DNA of 18,100 bases. Source: JBDTLH01 sp039934875. GTDB lineage: Bacteria > Acidobacteriota > Terriglobia > Terriglobales > Acidobacteriaceae. Below the pieces are notes generated by a model that saw only the letters and a list, made by a program, of their open reading frames with translations, had not been told where the DNA came from and searched no databases. Position 1 is the first letter of the stretch, and each line of letters begins with the position of its first letter. Position numbers and translations under genes: made by a program. This document shows positions 14,196-18,100 of this stretch, one piece after another. The DNA is taken from contig JBDTLH010000146.1 of the NCBI GenBank assembly GCA_039934875.1, forward strand, positions 1 to 18,100, read 5' to 3'.

Positions 14196-15113
14196 ATGAG
14201 CGTTACCACTATCTCCTCGCGTCACAACGCAGCCACCCCTGGGCCGGTTGACAATTCTAAGACAAAGGTCACTACCGGCACGATCCACGACAAGAAGCTG
14301 CACGGCGAACCAATCACCTGCCTGACCGCATACGACTACATGACTGCGCGGCTGGTGGATCAAGCCGGGATCGACATGGTTTTGGTCGGCGACTCGCTGG
14401 CGCAGGTCGTGCTTGGTTATGAGAACACCTTGCCGGTCACCATGGAGGAGATGCTGCACCATACCCGCGCCGTTCGCCGTGCCGTGCATCGTTCCATGCT
14501 TATCGCTGACATGCCGTATTCCTCCTACCAGATTGACGATAAGGAGGCGGTGCATAATGCGGCGCGCTTCCTCAAGGAGGCCGGCGCCGAGGCGGTGAAG
14601 CTCGAAGGCGGTGCCAAACGCGCCGATCTCATCAGCCGCTTAATCGACGCCGATATCCCCGTGATGGGACACATCGGTCTTACTCCCCAGTCAGTGCATA
14701 GCATGGGCGGTTACAAGGTCCAGGGCAAGACGCTGGGCGCGATCGAAAAGCTGATGAAAGACGCAGTGGCGCTCGACCGCGCAGGCGTGTTTGCGCTGGT
14801 GCTCGAAGGGGTGCCGCGCGAGGTCGCTGCCATGATCACCGCAGAGGTGGGTGCGCCCACGATAGGCATCGGCGCCGGCCCGGAGTGCGACGGACAAGTG
14901 CTGGTCTTCCACGACTTGTTCAACCTGACGTTTTCACCCGCCGCGAAGTTCGTGCGGCGCTACGCTGACGCCGCGGCGCTGATGCGCGAAGGAATTGAGC
15001 ATTTCAAGCAGGATGTGGAGACCCGGCAATATCCCTCGGACGAAGAGAGCTATCATCTTCCGCGAGAGACGGCGGTCGCCTTGGATGCGGTATCCGCGCG
15101 CAAACGCCGCTGA
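14196..15113 (+). CDS. panB: 3-methyl-2-oxobutanoate hydroxymethyltransferase (ketopantoate hydroxymethyltransferase)
   Basis: The first enzyme of pantothenate synthesis: alpha-ketoisovalerate + methylene-THF gives ketopantoate. It has 305 residues, with an N-terminal extension of about 25 relative to the E. coli enzyme, of biased Ser/Thr/Pro composition. TAYDYMTARLVD (44-55), VGDSLAQVVLGY (64-75), IADMPYSSY (103-111), KLEGG (135-139) and GHIGLTPQS (158-166) are present. Mg ligands D66 and D105, E137 and the catalytic Glu204 (VLEGVP) are all kept. The ATG has GGAGG five bases upstream, the best ribosome site in this + strand run. The stop shares a base with the panC ATG. Confidence 0.97.
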   Translation: MSVTTISSRHNAATPGPVDNSKTKVTTGTIHDKKLHGEPITCLTAYDYMTARLVDQAGIDMVLVGDSLAQVVLGYENTLPVTMEEMLHHTRAVRRAVHRSMLIADMPYSSYQIDDKEAVHNAARFLKEAGAEAVKLEGGAKRADLISRLIDADIPVMGHIGLTPQSVHSMGGYKVQGKTLGAIEKLMKDAVALDRAGVFALVLEGVPREVAAMITAEVGAPTIGIGAGPECDGQVLVFHDLFNLTFSPAAKFVRRYADAAALMREGIEHFKQDVETRQYPSDEESYHLPRETAVALDAVSARKRR

Positions 15114-15961
15114 TGCAGATACTCACGACCGTCCGTGACATCCGGGCCTTCTCTCGCGCCCAGAGACAGGATGGCAAGACCATTGCATTCGTTCCGACCA
15201 TGGGCGCGCTGCATGAAGGGCATCTCTCGCTGGTGCGGCTCGCAGAACGGGCGGCAGACGTGGTGATTGTCTCCATCTTCGTCAATCCGACGCAGTTCGG
15301 GCCACAGGAAGATCTATCTCGGTATCCCCGGCCGTTTGCACGCGATCACAAACTTCTGGAAGCGGAAGGAGTGGATGCGCTGTTCTTCCCCAGCGTGGAG
15401 GAGATGTATCCCGCTGGCGCGAAGACTTTCGTCAGCGTCGAGGGATTGAGTGAACGGCTCGATGGGAGTTCCCGACCCGGGCACTTTCGCGGAGTTGCGA
15501 CTATCATCGCCAAGTTTTTTCACGCTATGGAACCAGACATCGCCATCTTCGGACAGAAGGACGCAGCGCAGCACGCGGTGATTCGCCGCATGGTGCGCGA
15601 CCTCGGTATTGCTGTCGATGTGCGCATCGGTCCCATTGTGCGCGAAGCTGATGGACTCGCGCTCAGCTCGCGTAATGTATATCTCGATTCCGAGCAACGA
15701 CAACAGGCGCTGGTGCTGCATCGCGCGCTTACTCGGGCCCGCCAGCTCGCTAAGGGTGGTATCAAGCAATCGGTGGGGTTGATCGCGGCGGCGCATCAGG
15801 AGTTCGCGTCAGAACCGGCGGCGCGAGTGGATTATGTCGCCATCGTCGATCCCGAAGAACTTGCTCCGGTCGCAGATGTGACGCGCGGTGCGCTGATCGC
15901 GGTAGCGGCATGGATAGGATCAACGCGGCTGATCGACAATATCGTACTGGACGCGGAATGA
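15113..15961 (+). CDS. panC: Pantoate--beta-alanine ligase (pantothenate synthetase)
   Basis: Joins pantoate and beta-alanine through a pantoyl-adenylate. It has 282 residues, the normal length. The nucleotidyltransferase motif is HEGH (34-37) in FVPTMGALHEGHLSLV. FVNPTQFGPQEDLSRYPR (56-73), the pantoate/ATP residues in GHFRGVATI, FGQKDAAQ (146-153) and the KMSKS-like LALSSRN (182-188) follow. The ATG overlaps the panB TGA by one base (TGATG), so translation is coupled. Neither ketopantoate reductase (panE) nor aspartate decarboxylase (panD) is seen in the window. It converges on the zinc-ribbon gene with only four bases between stops. Confidence 0.97.
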   Translation: MQILTTVRDIRAFSRAQRQDGKTIAFVPTMGALHEGHLSLVRLAERAADVVIVSIFVNPTQFGPQEDLSRYPRPFARDHKLLEAEGVDALFFPSVEEMYPAGAKTFVSVEGLSERLDGSSRPGHFRGVATIIAKFFHAMEPDIAIFGQKDAAQHAVIRRMVRDLGIAVDVRIGPIVREADGLALSSRNVYLDSEQRQQALVLHRALTRARQLAKGGIKQSVGLIAAAHQEFASEPAARVDYVAIVDPEELAPVADVTRGALIAVAAWIGSTRLIDNIVLDAE

Positions 15962-15965
15962 CGCG

Positions 15966-16784
15966 CTACGCTCCCGGGACGGTCTCGGCTTTTACCGCGG
16001 CTTCGTCCTGTTTCGCCTTTTTCTTTTTTGAAGACTCCTGCTTGAGCAACTCTTCCGATCGCACGACCTCATCTTTGGTCCAGAGAATGCGATTGCAGGA
16101 ATCGCACGGGACGATCTCAATCCCATTCAGCACCTGGTTCCAGGTTTGCGGGCGGATAGACACCTGGCACGCGGTGCAGCGCGAGTCGCGGGCGAGGGCG
16201 ACCCCGAATTGCCGCGCTTTGGCAACGCGATCGTAGTGGATGAGCCAATTCTCAGCGCTTTCGGCGATGCCGGTACGCAGTTCGGCGCGTTCGGCATAAA
16301 ATCTTTCGAGCTCTTTCCTGTCCAGTTCGGTGATATCGTGAGCGGCGCGTTTTTCCTCCTCCACGCGCTTGCCCTCCGCATCAAATTCCGATTTCGCGAG
16401 CTTGATCTTGGGCGCCAGCGTTTCGGCGGATTCCATGCCCTCAATGATCTTATCTTCCATGCTGGAGATGTCTTTTTCGGCGAAAGCAATTTCATGAAGC
16501 AGTGCCTTGTATTGTTCGTTGGTCTTGACGCTCGAGGACTGCGAACGCAACCTAGCAATCTTGTCCTGGGTGCTCTGGATGTCGAGCTCGTGTTTGCGCC
16601 GCTCGGTATCTATCGTCTTGGCCTGCGTCTGCCAGGCCTCCAACTTGGCTTTCGAAGTTGCTAGTTGTGATTCGATGAGCGAAATGCGCTTGGGCAACGC
16701 GGAAATTTCGGAGTTCAGGCGGGAGATTTCACGATCGATACGATCAAGATCGATGAGTCGCTGAAGTGCGGCATCAGTGGGCAT
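15966..16784 (-). CDS. C4-type zinc-ribbon coiled-coil protein (DUF164/CdsZ-like)
   Basis: A 272-residue soluble protein. Residues 8-185 form a long charged coiled coil, from ALQRLIDLDRIDREISRLNS onward. Near the C-terminus a zinc ribbon is formed by C203-x2-C206 (RCTACQVS) and C227-x2-C230 (VPCDSCNR), 20 residues apart. A Lys-rich tail (SSKKKKAKQ) ends the protein. This is the layout of a widely conserved family with poorly known roles; some members are described as putative nucleic-acid-binding proteins or chaperones. Its ATG is 12 bp after the stop of the upstream XRE-cupin gene on the same strand, so the two probably form an operon. The exact role is unknown. Confidence 0.9.
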   Translation of the reverse strand: MPTDAALQRLIDLDRIDREISRLNSEISALPKRISLIESQLATSKAKLEAWQTQAKTIDTERRKHELDIQSTQDKIARLRSQSSSVKTNEQYKALLHEIAFAEKDISSMEDKIIEGMESAETLAPKIKLAKSEFDAEGKRVEEEKRAAHDITELDRKELERFYAERAELRTGIAESAENWLIHYDRVAKARQFGVALARDSRCTACQVSIRPQTWNQVLNGIEIVPCDSCNRILWTKDEVVRSEELLKQESSKKKKAKQDEAAVKAETVPGA

Positions 16785-16796
16785 TGGACAAGCCCA

Positions 16797-17600
16797 TCAT
16801 AACATCGCGGACAGCGGGCGGGTGCGCCCTGACGGCACCGAATTGCCGTTGTGAGTCCCTGGCGATTGTGCCTTTTGACCAAGCAACACAGGCTGAGGAC
16901 GCGCCGTGTTCACCATCGAGCTATTTCCCGTACCCGCTCCTGTTCCCGCTCCCGCTCCAAAGTGACGCTGTGGCGCAGCCAGGGGCTGAGGGTTGACGGT
17001 GATCACCAGCGCTTTGCAAACGGTTTTGCTTACGCAGCGATAAGTATGCGCGGTGCTAGCGTCGAAATACACTGCGTCCCCCGGGTCGAGGCGGTCTGAA
17101 ATCTCAGCGTGATAAATTTCCAGTTGGCCGTCGAGCACATAGATGAACTCGAAGCCGGGGTGCATGTGGGAGCGTAGGTCGGAGGCATTCTTGCCGGGCT
17201 GGAATTCGGCCAGATAAGGATCGAGTTGGCGGTCCGGAACTTGATAACCCAGGCTCTCGAAGAGATACGAGGGATCGGGAACCCCACTCTCCGGCAGGCG
17301 CAGTCGTTCCTGGACGCGGTGGACATGGAAGAGGGAGCGTGGCTCGGAATCAAAGAAATAAGACAAGTCCTTGCTGAATACCATAGCGATGCGGGCCAGG
17401 TTGCGCAGAGTGGGAACGACGCGTCCGGTTTCGAGCTGGGAGAGAAAGCTGGCGCTGAGACCGGTGTGTTTGCCGAGTTCGACCAGACCCATCGACTTTT
17501 TCAGGCGAAGACGCTTGATACGCTGCCCTATGTGTTTCTCCTGGATGAAGGCGTCCGCAGACGAAACCTCCTGGGAATCGACATTACGTTTGCGGGACAT
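16797..17600 (-). CDS. XRE-family regulator with cupin sensor domain
   Basis: A 267-residue regulator. The HTH at about 22-82 includes IGQRIKRLRLKKSMGLVELG and the recognition part TGLSASFLSQLETGRVVPTL. The cupin at about 128-203 has HMHPGFEFIYVLDGQLEIYH (145-164) with H145, H147 and E151, and LDPGDAVYFDASTAHTYR with H185, so a metal or small ligand can bind. Related HTH-cupin proteins sense small metabolites. The usual protein ends near 205; here about 60 more residues follow, low in complexity, with a GAGAGTGAGTGN stretch (215-226). The start at 17600 has AAGGA eight bases upstream. A zinc-ribbon gene follows by 12 bp. Confidence 0.92.
   Translation of the reverse strand: MSRKRNVDSQEVSSADAFIQEKHIGQRIKRLRLKKSMGLVELGKHTGLSASFLSQLETGRVVPTLRNLARIAMVFSKDLSYFFDSEPRSLFHVHRVQERLRLPESGVPDPSYLFESLGYQVPDRQLDPYLAEFQPGKNASDLRSHMHPGFEFIYVLDGQLEIYHAEISDRLDPGDAVYFDASTAHTYRCVSKTVCKALVITVNPQPLAAPQRHFGAGAGTGAGTGNSSMVNTARPQPVLLGQKAQSPGTHNGNSVPSGRTRPLSAML
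16926..16958 (-). repeat. In-frame hexanucleotide repeat in the XRE-cupin tail
   Basis: On the - strand GGAGCG units (with GGAACA and GGTACG variants) are repeated about five times, encoding Gly-Ala/Gly-Thr dipeptides at residues 215-225. Such tracts can expand or contract by slippage without a frameshift. Confidence 0.6.
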
Positions 17601-17638
17601 GATTTCATTCCTTAGTGGGTTGGTGTGGCCGATAGGGA

Positions 17639-17659
17639 GTGAGGTGACTCACCATTATC
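17639..17659 (-). promoter_or_regulatory. Possible promoter and operator of the XRE-cupin gene
   Basis: On the - strand GATAAT (17659-17654) is a good -10 without a clear -35. Immediately downstream, GTGAG and CTCAC (17639-17643, 17648-17652) form a small dyad over the predicted start site. Autoregulation is possible but unproven. Confidence 0.3.
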
Positions 17660-17757
17660 CGAATGAAGTACGGTTGCAGGCGCGAACTAGATTGCAGAAT
17701 GTTTGGATTGCATGAAAGAATCGCGAGTTGCTCGAAAGTTGCCCAATTCTGGAACAA

Positions 17758-18100
17758 TCAGTCCTGCGGCGTCTTCGGAGTTGCGGCGGTGGCGAGTTCG
17801 TGGAGCAGCCCATCGGGGATGTCTGCTGTGAGCACCGCTTTATTCCCGCTCTGTTTGAGAGAGACTGAATTCACGATCTGCGCTGCGGGATCGTCCTGCT
17901 CTTTTCCCTGCCGACCGATGGCGCGCGCCATCGTCAACGCAGATTGCATTCGACCCAGCAGTGCCGCGGCCTGACTTTCTGAGGTGGTGAGCGCGGCCAA
18001 ACGTATCTGCAGCGCGCCGGTATAACGTAAAGAGCCGACCAGGATGGCCCCGGACGGCAGTCCCAGATCGACATAGTTGTTGCCGACGGTAATGCCGGAG
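17758..18100 (-). CDS. Unrecognised protein, C-terminal part (5' end outside window)
   Basis: The frame is open through the right edge of the window, so the gene is cut there. About 113 residues are visible, beginning with GNNYVDLGLPSGAILVGSLR and ending TAATPKTPQD. The apparent start at 18000 is a TTG inside a continuing frame and is probably not used. The sequence includes an Ala/Leu-rich helical stretch (ALTTSESQAAALLGRMQSAL) and a charged segment; there is no membrane helix, metal motif or known domain that I can name. It lies upstream of the XRE-cupin gene on the same strand, separated by 157 bp that contain that gene's putative promoter. Confidence 0.55.
   Translation of the reverse strand, partial: SGITVGNNYVDLGLPSGAILVGSLRYTGALQIRLAALTTSESQAAALLGRMQSALTMARAIGRQGKEQDDPAAQIVNSVSLKQSGNKAVLTADIPDGLLHELATAATPKTPQD

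Noticed and set aside
14013..14555. A 180-codon open frame on - across the pgeF-panB junction
   Set aside because: It runs antisense through two well-supported genes and a hairpin.

Overview
This is a gene-dense, moderately GC-rich bacterial chromosomal segment carrying core metabolism. There is no plasmid, phage, transposase, CRISPR or rRNA/tRNA signature. From remembered family resemblance, the small XRE regulator, the form of the IspF C-terminus, the paired SMR-like genes and the intergenic repeats suggest Acidobacteriota (Terriglobia-like). This is inference, because no search could be run.

Layout. Positions 1-1844 hold the end of a kynurenine 3-monooxygenase gene followed directly by kynureninase, which together take kynurenine to 3-hydroxyanthranilate. 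Positions 1921-3647 hold three drug/metabolite transporter superfamily genes: one full-length EamA protein on + and two half-size proteins on -, the latter joined by a 4-bp ATGA overlap. Next come ATP-dependent PEP carboxykinase (3788-5374, -), a secreted alpha/beta hydrolase (5505-6416, +), and tilS (6454-7812, -). tilS is divergent from ispD, which is followed by ispF (two MEP isoprenoid enzymes). A repeat-bearing gap (9168-9518) leads to a small XRE regulator. That gene converges on a NarL/FixJ response regulator (9951-10655, -), which is divergent from a long LOG-family gene (10856-11860, +). A small CxxC membrane protein (11967-12413, -) follows. Then come a ThiE/TenI-family gene, a YfiH/PgeF (laccase-like) gene and the pantothenate pair panB-panC, all on +. 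Convergent to panC lie a C4 zinc-ribbon coiled-coil gene and an XRE-cupin regulator, probably one - strand operon. The window ends in a partial unrecognised - strand gene.

The genes are mainly housekeeping: tRNA modification, isoprenoid precursors, pantothenate/CoA, gluconeogenesis and tryptophan/NAD-linked catabolism, with several regulators between them. I found no convincing new multi-gene system. The most interesting signals are regulatory. Two divergent gene pairs (tilS/ispD, response regulator/LOG) appear to share overlapping, near-symmetric -10 elements that would give bidirectional promoters. The LOG leader contains a dyad, a strong but displaced Shine-Dalgarno sequence and a 29-codon ORF ending flush against the LOG start. 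ispD and the hydrolase look leaderless. The ThiE homologue lacks both Mg-binding aspartates and the TxTK motif, so it is probably not a true thiamine phosphate synthase.
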